A stretch of 11,014 nt of DNA from Candidatus Gastranaerophilales bacterium (GCA_944323945.1 CALUUL010000056.1:1-11014); one strand, 5' to 3'. Shown: positions 1 to 6,965, numbered from the stretch's first letter. Program-made: numbers and translations. The notes: generated by a model from the sequence alone, not told the origin.

Positions 1-6
1 TTCCTC
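1..6 (-). promoter_or_regulatory. Ribosome-binding-like site for a gene beyond the left edge
   Basis: Directly after the rpsE stop codon the minus strand reads GAGGAA and then the window ends. Together with the preceding A of the stop this is AGAGGAA, a good anti-16S match. It suggests that another co-transcribed gene starts a few bases outside the window. In many bacteria rpsE is followed by rpmD or rplO, so one of these is the natural guess, but no coding sequence is visible. Confidence 0.4.
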
Positions 7-546
7 TTAGTTAAGCATATCTTTTAATGATAAACCACGTCTTTTTGCTACTACATCAAATGGTTTTAATGCTTGTAAAGCATTTAATGTTGCATTCGCT
101 GCGTTTAAAGGTGATTTTGAACCTAGTGATTTACTTAATATATTTTCTACACCTGCTAATTCTAATACTGCACGAACTGCACCACCTGCAATAACTCCCG
201 TACCTTGTGATGCCGGCTTTAACATTACACTTCCTGCCCCTGAACGACCTGTTATCGGATGAGGAATTGTTGTTCTATATATTGGTACATTGATTAAATT
301 CTTTCTTCCGTCTGCTACTGCTTTTTGGATTGCTATTATAACTTCTGCTGCCTTTGCACAGCCTACTCCTACTTGTCCATTTTTGTTCCCTACTACTACA
401 ATAGCTCTGAAACTTAATTTCTTACCGCCTTTTACAACTTTTGTTACTCTTCTTACTTGAATTACTTGTTCTTTCCATTCTGTTTGTTGTGGTTCAGCAG
501 TTGTTTCAATTTTTCTTTTTTTAGATTTTACTTTTGTTTCTTCCAC
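7..546 (-). CDS. rpsE: 30S ribosomal protein S5
   Basis: Small-subunit ribosomal protein S5, which helps maintain decoding accuracy. The 179 residues hold the double-stranded-RNA-binding-like N-terminal domain (about 25-90, with [16 protein letters not shown] and the [18 protein letters not shown] helix) and the C-terminal domain (about 95-170, with [31 protein letters not shown] and LGSKSPLN). The last blocks resemble cyanobacterial S5 most closely. The first 24 residues are a Lys/Glu-rich extension. The start is GTG (544-546), supported by AGAAAGG 8 nt upstream; no ATG lies near. The gene is not preceded by rplR as in an intact spc operon but by ftsQ, with a private promoter and a hairpin in between. 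It probably heads a ribosomal operon that continues off the left edge. Identification is secure. Confidence 0.98.
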   Translation of the reverse strand: MEETKVKSKKRKIETTAEPQQTEWKEQVIQVRRVTKVVKGGKKLSFRAIVVVGNKNGQVGVGCAKAAEVIIAIQKAVADGRKNLINVPIYRTTIPHPITGRSGAGSVMLKPASQGTGVIAGGAVRAVLELAGVENILSKSLGSKSPLNAANATLNALQALKPFDVVAKRRGLSLKDMLN

Positions 547-579
547 TTTAATAACCTTTCTTTAAGTTTTATTTATCCT

Positions 580-643
580 AAAAAATAAAAAACATGACTA
601 AAAGGCTTCAGCTTACCTTAGTATAAGCACCTTTTTACATGTT
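580..643 (-). terminator. Hairpin plus U-tract between ftsQ and rpsE (terminator or leader attenuator)
   Basis: On the minus strand AACATG (638-643) pairs with CATGTT (591-596), AAAAGG with CCTTTT just inside, and GCTTA with TAAGC around an 8-nt loop, with small internal loops between. It is followed directly by T6-A-T6 (580-592). This has the form of an intrinsic terminator. It lies 69 nt past the ftsQ stop and 34 nt before the rpsE start, and downstream of the putative rpsE promoter at 678-705. It could therefore end the mur operon, or act inside the rpsE leader as an attenuator, or both. The inner 3' arm (AGCCTTT) is also complementary to the AAAGGTT around the rpsE ribosome-binding site (7 pairs including one G-U). 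Confidence 0.75.
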
Positions 644-677
644 ATTTGTTGGATTTTGGTTTTTTTCTGACTCTTTT

Positions 678-705
678 ATAGTATTATAAAAAAATTATTT
701 TGCAA
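678..705 (-). promoter_or_regulatory. Putative promoter for rpsE
   Basis: Minus strand TTGCAA (700-705), a 16-nt spacer, then TACTAT (678-683), each 4 of 6 to the sigma-70 consensus. The predicted start near 671 would give a leader of about 125 nt that includes the hairpin at 591-643. The AT-richness of the region makes chance matches common, so confidence is moderate. Confidence 0.45.
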
Positions 706-711
706 TACTTT

Positions 712-1551
712 TTATTCCATCTTTAAGTATTTTGAATCTTTCCAAGATAAATCTATATATTGAATCTTCTCTGTCATATGCTTTATTTGTGGCAAAATGT
801 CGTGTATTGATTTTATTCTTTCAAAAACTGAGACATCTATCTCTCCTAATTTTAATTTAGCAGATTCTATCTTCACAAAAGCATTATGTTTTATTCTTAA
901 ATCTATATATTCTACTTTTTCTCCGGAATATTCTTCTATTAATCTTGCCAGTTTATATATATTACTTATCTTTTCTTCATCCCAATTTTCATAATCATCA
1001 TTATTTGTTCCATATGTTAGAACTTTTACTGCATTAAATTTATTTGGTAATGGTAGATATTCTCTTCCTATTAATTCTCCTGTTATAGCTAATGCTGCTA
1101 TTTCTGGGGCTTCTTCTGATGGTGATATCGTTATTACAGGTGTTACTTCTTCTATCATTACAACGTATCTTGCAGGCAACCAAAATCTTCTTACATATGC
1201 CCGTTTTATTGGGGATAATTGCTCTATTCCGTTTGCTATTTCTGCTGGTGATATTTGATATATTGGTTTTCTTTCTATTGGAAATTTTTTCATTTCATTT
1301 ATTATTTTTTTGTCTGAAACAATATTATTCCCCAATATTTCTATTCGTTTTACATTATTTTGTTCATATATATTACTTGGCAAAAACCAATAATGACAGA
1401 TTGCAATTCTGTATGTCGCATAGAATATAAAAATAATAAATACAAATCTTACTAATTTGTATATTCTTCTTATTGCAATCTCACCACGTCTTGCTTTTCT
1501 TCGCAGTCTTTGTTGCTTTATTCTCCGTTGTACTATATATTCATTTGACAT
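712..1551 (-). CDS. ftsQ: Cell division protein FtsQ (POTRA domain)
   Basis: Bitopic divisome protein linking early and late division proteins. The 279 residues start with a strongly basic cytoplasmic tail (1-32, many Arg/Lys), then one membrane segment (about 33-57). A POTRA domain follows (about 67-135, starting VKRIEILGNN and containing the typical LSPIKRAYVRRFWLPARYVVMIEE stretch in two parts) and then the FtsQ beta domain (with AITGELIGREYLPLP and a conserved DLR-like strand near 215). This order is diagnostic of FtsQ/DivIB. The ATG (1549-1551) shares one base with the ddl TAA (TAATG) and has AGGA 7 nt upstream inside ddl, so translational coupling is likely. FtsQ usually sits next to ftsA or ftsZ; here the next gene is rpsE, behind a hairpin. 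Confidence 0.9.
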   Translation of the reverse strand: MSNEYIVQRRIKQQRLRRKARRGEIAIRRIYKLVRFVFIIFIFYATYRIAICHYWFLPSNIYEQNNVKRIEILGNNIVSDKKIINEMKKFPIERKPIYQISPAEIANGIEQLSPIKRAYVRRFWLPARYVVMIEEVTPVITISPSEEAPEIAALAITGELIGREYLPLPNKFNAVKVLTYGTNNDDYENWDEEKISNIYKLARLIEEYSGEKVEYIDLRIKHNAFVKIESAKLKLGEIDVSVFERIKSIHDILPQIKHMTEKIQYIDLSWKDSKYLKME

Positions 1552-2498
1552 TATTTATTTAGTCCTGCACTATTTAATATCATTAATACTAAATTATCAT
1601 AATTTATTCCCATTATAGCGGCTTGGGCTGGTAAATCACTTGTATCTGTCATTCCCGGACTAGTATTAATCTCTAATATATATGGGATTCCTTCTGATAT
1701 TAAAAAATCTACTCTGCTTACTCCACTGCAACAACAAGCCTTATATGCTTCTATTGCTTTTTCTTTTACTGATTTTGTCATATCTTCAGATAACTCTGCA
1801 GGAAGTATAAATTCTGTCATCCCCTTTGTGTATTTTGCTTCATAATCATACCATTCATTTTTTGGTCTTAGTTCTAGAATCTCTGTTGCAAAGGTTTTTC
1901 CTTCTTTTTCTAAAACTCCTACGGTTGCACAAATTCCTACCAGATATTCCTCTATTAATATGTCTTGGTTGCATTGTGCTGATTTATTATATAATTCCTC
2001 TAGTTCTTCAGGCTTGTTTACTTTATACATTCCTATACTTGAGCCCTCACAAACAGGCTTTAACATTAATGGATATTTTAAGTCCTTTACTGCCTCTTTT
2101 ACGTTTTCACCTCTTTTTACATAAACAGATTTGATTAGTGGTAAACCATATTTTTTTAAAACAGTTTTCGTATATTCTTTATTAATGCAGGTTGCACTTG
2201 AAAATACTCCACAGCCTGTATATTCAATTCCTAATAATTCAAGAGTTCCTTGAATACAACCATCTTCTCCATATTTGCCGTGTAATGCATTATATGCTAA
2301 TTCTATTCCTTTATCTATTAATGTTTTTCCTATATTTTTATCAACATCTATTATTTCTGCGTTATTGTAACCTAGTCTTTTTAATGCTTCATATACATTT
2401 TTCCCAGAACGAAGTGAAATTTCTCTTTCACTTGAAAGTCCACCGCATAATACTGCTATTTTTGTATCATTTGAATATTTTCTGTCATTATTTCCCAT
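1551..2498 (-). CDS. ddl: D-alanine--D-alanine ligase
   Basis: ATP-dependent cytoplasmic ligase that makes the D-Ala-D-Ala end of the peptidoglycan stem peptide. The 315 residues match the family in order: AVLCGGLSSEREISL (15-29, with the catalytic-loop Glu24), NALHGKYGEDG (70-80), NKEYTK with Lys107, LKPVCEGSSIGM (146-157, with Lys147 and the omega-region Ser), EWYDYEAKY (215-223, with Tyr223), RVDF (262-265) and LEINTSPGMT (275-284, the Mg ligands). One position is unusual: the segment EEYLVGICATV aligns with E. coli DdlB EKFLSGPEFTV, so the Glu187 equivalent, which contacts the ATP ribose, is Cys190 here. The start ATG lies 43 nt inside murB; no later in-frame start exists before the AVLCGG core, so the overlap looks real. 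A weak GAAAGAG precedes the start by 8 nt. Confidence 0.96.
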   Translation of the reverse strand: MGNNDRKYSNDTKIAVLCGGLSSEREISLRSGKNVYEALKRLGYNNAEIIDVDKNIGKTLIDKGIELAYNALHGKYGEDGCIQGTLELLGIEYTGCGVFSSATCINKEYTKTVLKKYGLPLIKSVYVKRGENVKEAVKDLKYPLMLKPVCEGSSIGMYKVNKPEELEELYNKSAQCNQDILIEEYLVGICATVGVLEKEGKTFATEILELRPKNEWYDYEAKYTKGMTEFILPAELSEDMTKSVKEKAIEAYKACCCSGVSRVDFLISEGIPYILEINTSPGMTDTSDLPAQAAIMGINYDNLVLMILNSAGLNK

Positions 2499-3376
2499 AG
2501 TTTATACTCTTTCGTTTCCTTATTTCCTATATATTTTATTTCAGGTCTTAATTCTATTTTATATTTTTCTTTTACTTTTGAGTACATTCTGTACATTAAT
2601 GTTATTACATCTTCTGATGTTGCTTTATTATAGTTTAGAATAAAATTAGCGTGATTTTCAAAAACCATTGCTCCGCCAGACTTTTCCCCTTTCATTTCAC
2701 ATAAATCTAAAAGCCTGCCTGCTGAATCATTTTCAGGATTTTTAAATATACTTCCAGCGTTTCCGTAACTAAGAGATGGCTGATGTTGCTTCCTGAACTC
2801 TATATTTCTTTTCATTATTTCTTCTATTTGTTCTCTTGTGCCTTCTTTTAGTTCAAATTCTGCATCGAGTACTATATAATTTGAATTTGATATCCTTGAT
2901 TTCCTATAGGAAAAGTTCATTTCATCTTTATTGAATGTATTTATTTCTTTTTTTGTTATATCTAAAACTCTTGCTGAAACAAATGAATCTGATATTTTTT
3001 GATTGTGTGCAGATGCATTCATACATATCATTCCGCCAAAACTTCCTGGAAATCCTATCAAAAACTCAAATCCGCTTAGACATTTATTCTGGCATTCTTT
3101 TGATATAACAGGTCCTTTTACACCGCATTCTACATGAAGTTTTTTCCCTTGGAACGAAAATCTATTTATATTTTTAGTTATAATTATACTTTTATCTATG
3201 TAATTAGAACTAAAAAGTACATTAGAACAATTACCTAAAACAATATCATATTTATTGCTATTAATTAAGTAGATTAATTCATCTACGCTAGATGGAAAGG
3301 CAACTTCCTTTACTTTTCCTCCAATTCTAAATGTAGATTCATTTTTTATTTCATAATCATTAAATATTTCTACCAC
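2456..3376 (-). CDS. murB: UDP-N-acetylenolpyruvoylglucosamine reductase
   Basis: FAD- and NADPH-dependent enzyme that reduces UDP-GlcNAc-enolpyruvate to UDP-MurNAc. The 306 residues show STFRIGGK (14-21), the FAD loop LGNCSN (47-52), GFPGSFGGMICMNASAH (108-124), FSYRKSR with substrate-binding Arg158, GNAGSIFKNP with catalytic Ser209, and LRPEIKYIG with Glu279. The length and the absence of a C-terminal insert fit a type II MurB. The FAD loop is usually GxGSN; here the third residue is Cys50. The start is GTG (3374-3376), directly abutting the murC stop codon (TAAGTG), with AAAAGG 8 nt upstream. The tail of about 20 residues after EIKYIG overlaps the start of ddl. In the pathway it acts just before MurC. 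Confidence 0.96.
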   Translation of the reverse strand: MVEIFNDYEIKNESTFRIGGKVKEVAFPSSVDELIYLINSNKYDIVLGNCSNVLFSSNYIDKSIIITKNINRFSFQGKKLHVECGVKGPVISKECQNKCLSGFEFLIGFPGSFGGMICMNASAHNQKISDSFVSARVLDITKKEINTFNKDEMNFSYRKSRISNSNYIVLDAEFELKEGTREQIEEIMKRNIEFRKQHQPSLSYGNAGSIFKNPENDSAGRLLDLCEMKGEKSGGAMVFENHANFILNYNKATSEDVITLMYRMYSKVKEKYKIELRPEIKYIGNKETKEYKLWEIMTENIQMIQK

Positions 3377-4771
3377 TTATTTTGCCTTTTCATATTCATC
3401 GTATAATAACTTGCCAAGTTTCGTTATTGTTCCGGCACCAAGTGTTAAAACAATATCATTTTCTTTCAGTTCGTCAAGTACTCTTGGCGTTATATCTTCG
3501 ATTGAACCTTGTATATATTTACAGTCAATATGCTTAATCTCTTTTGAAAAATCTTCGGATGTTATACCTTCTATTTTATCCTCACCAGCTGAATAAACAT
3601 CTATTATTATTAATTTATCTGCACTATCAAATGCTTTTTTGAATTCATTCCATAAACTTTGAAGTCTTGTATATCTGTGTGGTTGGAATATCGCAACTAC
3701 TCTCTGATTTTCTCTTTTGATACTTCTGGCACTTTCTAGAGTTGTTTTTATTTCACTTGGATGGTGAGCATAATCATCATATATTATTATATTATTAAAC
3801 TCTGAAACTTTTTGAAATCTCCTTCCCATTCCTGTAAAATCTGCAAAATATTGACTTATTTCTTCAACTTCTACTTCTGCCATTTTTAATGAAACATATA
3901 CTGCTAATGCATTATATACATTATGTTGACCCGGAATTGATAATTTAACTCTGTCAATTTTTATTCCATTATTATATATGTCAAACTCTGAGCCAAAACC
4001 TTTATATTCAATATTATGTGCTGTATATTCTCCCTCTTTTAATCCGAATGTTATATATTTATATTTCGGATATAATTTCATAAAGTCTTTGTTGCCATCA
4101 TTATCATTATTTATTACTATTATTTGATTGTGTTTATTAGATAGGTATTTATTAAATGTTTTTGCAATGTCTTCAAATCCATTTTTGTAATAATCCAGAT
4201 GATCTTCTTCCATATTATTTATTACTGCTATATCTGTTGCGTATTTTTGTATTGTTCCATCTGATTCATCTAGTTCTGCAATGAAATACTTACTTCCTTC
4301 ATATGTTCCATTTGTATTTAATTCAGGGATTATTCCGCCAACTACAAATGATGGGGTTAGACCTGCTCTTGATAATATATATGATGCTAAACCGCTTGTG
4401 GTTGTCTTACCATGAGTTCCTGAATAGCCTATAAAATATGAATTTTCTCTTTCTGAAAATTCATCTGATATCATTTTTAAAATATCTGAACGGTGATATA
4501 TATTTAAACCAAGTTCTTTTGCTTTTTTTAGCTCTATGTTTGTTGATTTTATTGCACTACTTGCAACTACTATCATATTCTCTTTTATTAAATTGGCATT
4601 ATGACCAATTGTTACTTTTACTCCTTTATCTTCGAGTAAATGTGTATATTTACTTTCTTGAATGTCAGATCCTGTAACAATAGCACCTCTCTCCGCTAAA
4701 TATTTTGCTAAGGCACTCATTCCAACTCCACCTATTGCTATAAAATGGAAATGTTTATTTTCTAGTTTCAT
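3377..4771 (-). CDS. murC: UDP-N-acetylmuramate--L-alanine ligase
   Basis: Cytoplasmic Mur ligase that adds L-Ala to UDP-MurNAc using ATP. The 464 residues are full length, with three domains: a Rossmann-type UDP-binding domain (FIAIGGVGMSA, 10-20, and VTGSD), the ATPase domain (P-loop SGTHGKTT 117-124, LDESDGT 167-173, EEDHLDYY 188-195) and the C-terminal domain (YDDYAHHP 331-338, FQPHRYTR 362-369, VYSAGE 392-397). The SGTHGKTT plus YAHHP combination is specific to MurC/Mpl, and the length and operon favour MurC. The start is ATG 4769-4771 with a weak GAGAG about 7 nt upstream. It follows the PDZ gene by 57 nt with no convincing terminator in the gap, and abuts murB downstream. Confidence 0.97.
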   Translation of the reverse strand: MKLENKHFHFIAIGGVGMSALAKYLAERGAIVTGSDIQESKYTHLLEDKGVKVTIGHNANLIKENMIVVASSAIKSTNIELKKAKELGLNIYHRSDILKMISDEFSERENSYFIGYSGTHGKTTTSGLASYILSRAGLTPSFVVGGIIPELNTNGTYEGSKYFIAELDESDGTIQKYATDIAVINNMEEDHLDYYKNGFEDIAKTFNKYLSNKHNQIIVINNDNDGNKDFMKLYPKYKYITFGLKEGEYTAHNIEYKGFGSEFDIYNNGIKIDRVKLSIPGQHNVYNALAVYVSLKMAEVEVEEISQYFADFTGMGRRFQKVSEFNNIIIYDDYAHHPSEIKTTLESARSIKRENQRVVAIFQPHRYTRLQSLWNEFKKAFDSADKLIIIDVYSAGEDKIEGITSEDFSKEIKHIDCKYIQGSIEDITPRVLDELKENDIVLTLGAGTITKLGKLLYDEYEKAK

Positions 4772-4828
4772 ATATTTCTCTCGACTAATCTACATGTCTT
4801 ATATTCTAATATAAAAAATATATTTGTT

Positions 4829-5491
4829 TTATTTCTTTTCTTTTTCCATTTGTCTTTCGTATTCAAGTTTGTTTATTCTTATTTGTTCATCTTGAATTGT
4901 TCTATTTATTTCTCTTTTTACTAAATCTTTTATACAATTATCAAAATCCATTGGATAGTACGTTTTACACATATGGTATCCACTTTGAAAATTATATCTT
5001 CTTAAGTACCAATATTCATATAATGGTACTATTTCGTTTTTATATCTTGAACTTACATTTGATACAATATTTTCAGGTAATGGTGATGTATATGCCATAT
5101 TAATTGGTACTATTTGTTTCCAGTATGTATCAAATAATTCGTCTTGTATTTGCTTTTCATAGCAACATCTACGTCTTATATCATATTCATATTTATTACC
5201 ATTATATTTTGTTACTAATGTAACTGTTGTTCCCTCATTTCCTTTTAATAAATTATATATTTGATCTTCATATAAATATTTTGTTCTTTTTTTGTCAATA
5301 GAAATAATTTCACTTCCTAGAGGAATTTTTCTTTCTTCTGCAGGTGAATTTGGTAAAAATTCAAGTATAAAACTTTTATTATTTGTATGATCTTTGAATA
5401 ATTTGATTCCAATTCCACAGTCGTTATACGCATTAGAATATAAGCATATGTTGAAAAATATAATTGTAAATAATACTAATTTCTTAATCAT
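4829..5491 (-). CDS. Secreted single-PDZ-domain protein of unknown function
   Basis: A 220-residue exported protein. Residues 1-21 are a signal peptide (MIKK, hydrophobic core, cleavage likely after YSNA). Residues 26-106 look like a PDZ domain of the CtpA type: GIGIKL as the carboxylate-binding loop, NSPAEERKIPLGSEIISID, and LLKGNEGTTVTL. No S41 or trypsin-like catalytic domain follows. Instead there is a Cys-Cys pair (109-110), a Tyr-rich middle, Cys175 and Cys186, and a charged helical or coiled-coil tail (about 190-220). The start at 5489-5491 is chosen because GAGGAG lies 6 nt upstream. A longer reading from 5539 would begin inside the -35 box of the promoter found here. The gene heads the murC-murB-ddl-ftsQ run, so a role in envelope assembly or wall quality control is plausible inference only. 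Confidence 0.75.
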   Translation of the reverse strand: MIKKLVLFTIIFFNICLYSNAYNDCGIGIKLFKDHTNNKSFILEFLPNSPAEERKIPLGSEIISIDKKRTKYLYEDQIYNLLKGNEGTTVTLVTKYNGNKYEYDIRRRCCYEKQIQDELFDTYWKQIVPINMAYTSPLPENIVSNVSSRYKNEIVPLYEYWYLRRYNFQSGYHMCKTYYPMDFDNCIKDLVKREINRTIQDEQIRINKLEYERQMEKEKK

Positions 5492-5510
5492 AAATATCTC
5501 CTCTTTTATG

Positions 5511-5539
5511 ATTATAAATATATTTCTTTGTTTGTACAA
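5511..5539 (-). promoter_or_regulatory. Strong sigma-70-type promoter for the PDZ-mur operon
   Basis: Minus strand TTGTAC (5534-5539), spacer exactly 17 nt, TATAAT (5511-5516), so the -10 box is perfect. The expected transcription start is near 5504, right at the ribosome-binding site GAGGAG (5498-5503), giving a leader of only about 13-15 nt. This fixes the start of the PDZ gene at 5491. The -35 box lies within the TTTGTACAAA palindrome at 5531-5540. Confidence 0.7.
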
Positions 5540-5540
5540 A
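5531..5540. promoter_or_regulatory. Palindrome TTTGTACAAA, candidate operator
   Basis: A perfect 10-bp palindrome covering the -35 box of the minus-strand promoter. Its 8-bp core TTGTACAA recurs at 5594-5601, with centres 62 bp apart (close to six helical turns). Which factor would bind is unknown. Confidence 0.4.
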
Positions 5541-5573
5541 TTTTTACTTTTTATTTTTCAAATTGTAAAATGG

Positions 5574-5602
5574 TTGAATTATTCATTAAATAATTGTACA
5601 AT
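5574..5602 (+). promoter_or_regulatory. Putative promoter for the symporter gene
   Basis: TTGAAT (5574-5579), 17-nt spacer, TACAAT (5597-5602). The predicted start near 5609 leaves a leader of about 25 nt that includes AAGAGG (5622-5627), 6 nt before the ATG at 5634. A second candidate (TTGTAC 5594-5599, 16 nt, TATGAT 5616-5621) would start transcription after the ribosome-binding site and is less likely. Confidence 0.55.
5577..5595. repeat. Inverted repeat between -35 and -10 of the symporter promoter
   Basis: AATTATT (5577-5583) and AATAATT (5589-5595) form 7-bp arms around a 5-bp gap, lying mostly in the promoter spacer. Possible operator; in such AT-rich DNA chance is a real alternative. 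Confidence 0.3.
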
Positions 5603-5604
5603 TA
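5591..5604. promoter_or_regulatory. Palindrome TAATTGTACAATTA, candidate operator
   Basis: A perfect 14-bp palindrome that contains the -10 box of the plus-strand promoter. It shares the core TTGTACAA with the palindrome at 5531-5540. The placement on both divergent promoters is what would be expected for a common repressor or for co-regulation by looping. Confidence 0.45.
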
Positions 5605-5633
5605 GGGCACTTTAGTATGATAAGAGGTTATTT

Positions 5634-6965
5634 ATGAAATTACATGTTCAAACTTTATTCGTTGCCATTGGATTAGGCATAAAACGTAACTGGCATATAT
5701 TCCTTGCTATTATTGCAGGTATATTATTTGGTAATTATATTCACGAAAATCCAACTGTCTTCACTCCACTTGTTAAATTGTTGAATATTGTTGGTCAGGC
5801 CTTTATAAGAGTTATACAAATGGTTGTTATTCCACTTGTATGTAGTGCCATTGTTGTTGGCATCTCCAGTATAGGCGATAGCAAACAAATTGGTAAATTT
5901 GGTAAAAAAATGATATTATACTATGGTTTGATTACTATTTTAGCTGTTGTAATTGGAGCTGCTCTTGTTCTTATTTTTAAACCTGGTATTGGTGTTCAAG
6001 AATTTATTAGCCAAACATCAGCTCTTGAAATTCAAAATCAAGTAAATAGTGTTATCGCAGAACAAAAGGGTCAAATTGGTAATCTATTTTTAAATATGAT
6101 TCCCCAAAATCCTTTAGAATCTCTTGCTAAAGGTGAAATGATTCCTATAATATTTTTTGCTTTGATTTTTTCACTCGCATTAGCAAAAGTTGGTGAAATA
6201 AATAGACCTATTGTTTCTTTCTTTGAATCAGTTTTTGCTGCTACTATGAAAATTACAGACTGGATTATGATTTTTGCTGCTCCTGGTATTTTCGCTTTAA
6301 CAACTGTTGCAGTTTCATCTTTTGGTTTGAGTATTTTTTCAACTATTTCTAAATTCTTTGCTGTTGTATTCTTAGGTTTTTGTATTCAATTTTTTGTTGT
6401 TTATCCTTTAATTTTAAGATTGTTTAGTAAAGTTCCTTTTAGTACTTTTTACACTGCAATTATTGAGGCTTTGTTAGTTGCTTTTGGTACTGCCAGCAGT
6501 AGTGCTACTCTACCTTTAACTATTGCTTGCTGTGAGAAAAGAGGTATTTCGCATAAAGTATGTAGTTTTGTTCTTCCTTTGGGGGCTACATTGAATATGG
6601 ATGGTACTGCTTTATTTCAAACTGTTGCTGTTATTTTCTTGACACAAGCTTATGGCGTTACTATTGAACCAATTCAAATTATTCAAATTATGATTCTTGC
6701 AATAATAGCTTCAAGTACTAGTGCTGGAATTCCTGGCGCTGGGTTAATTACTATTGCACTTGTATTGAATGGTTTAGGTTTAACACCTCAACAATTAGTT
6801 GAAGGTTTTGCTTTCTTATTCGCAATCGATCGTGTTGTTGATATGATTAGAACTACTGTTAATGTTGCAAGTGATGCTGTTGTTGCTGCTGTTATTGCAG
6901 ATAATGAAAATGAAATTGACTATGATTTATTAAATAATACTGAACAATATAAAGAAATCATTTAA
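5634..6965 (+). CDS. Dicarboxylate/acidic amino acid:cation symporter (DAACS, GltP/DctA family)
   Basis: Inner-membrane secondary transporter, expected to take up glutamate, aspartate or C4-dicarboxylates with Na+ or H+. The 443 residues have the family architecture: membrane helices from about residue 18, the HP1 motif ASSSATLPLT (287-296), NMDGTALFQT in TM7 (321-330), HP2 STSAGIPGAG (361-370) and the TM8 signature DMIRTTVNVASD (403-414). Asp403 and Arg406 match the GltPh residues that hold the substrate amino group and side-chain carboxylate (Asp394, Arg397), which favours an acidic substrate over neutral amino acids. Asn410 and Asp414 match its Na+-site residues. It is the only plus-strand gene here, has its own promoter, and ends at a strong terminator. 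Exact substrate and ion cannot be read from the sequence. Confidence 0.93.
   Translation: MKLHVQTLFVAIGLGIKRNWHIFLAIIAGILFGNYIHENPTVFTPLVKLLNIVGQAFIRVIQMVVIPLVCSAIVVGISSIGDSKQIGKFGKKMILYYGLITILAVVIGAALVLIFKPGIGVQEFISQTSALEIQNQVNSVIAEQKGQIGNLFLNMIPQNPLESLAKGEMIPIIFFALIFSLALAKVGEINRPIVSFFESVFAATMKITDWIMIFAAPGIFALTTVAVSSFGLSIFSTISKFFAVVFLGFCIQFFVVYPLILRLFSKVPFSTFYTAIIEALLVAFGTASSSATLPLTIACCEKRGISHKVCSFVLPLGATLNMDGTALFQTVAVIFLTQAYGVTIEPIQIIQIMILAIIASSTSAGIPGAGLITIALVLNGLGLTPQQLVEGFAFLFAIDRVVDMIRTTVNVASDAVVAAVIADNENEIDYDLLNNTEQYKEII

Noticed and set aside
1092..1430. Plus-strand reading frame opposite ftsQ
   Set aside because: It is a Leu/Phe-rich shadow of the AT-rich antisense strand, lacks a ribosome-binding site, and lies fully inside a well-supported gene. 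The same applies to the other plus-strand frames opposite ddl, murC and pheT.
4772..4828. Terminator or promoter between the PDZ gene and murC
   Set aside because: The 57-nt gap is AT-rich with only imperfect ATATA-type pairing and no convincing -35/-10 pair, so co-transcription is the simpler reading.
5594..5621. Alternative symporter promoter TTGTAC-16-TATGAT
   Set aside because: It would start transcription at about 5628, after the AAGAGG ribosome-binding site, leaving no usable leader; TTGAAT-17-TACAAT fits better.
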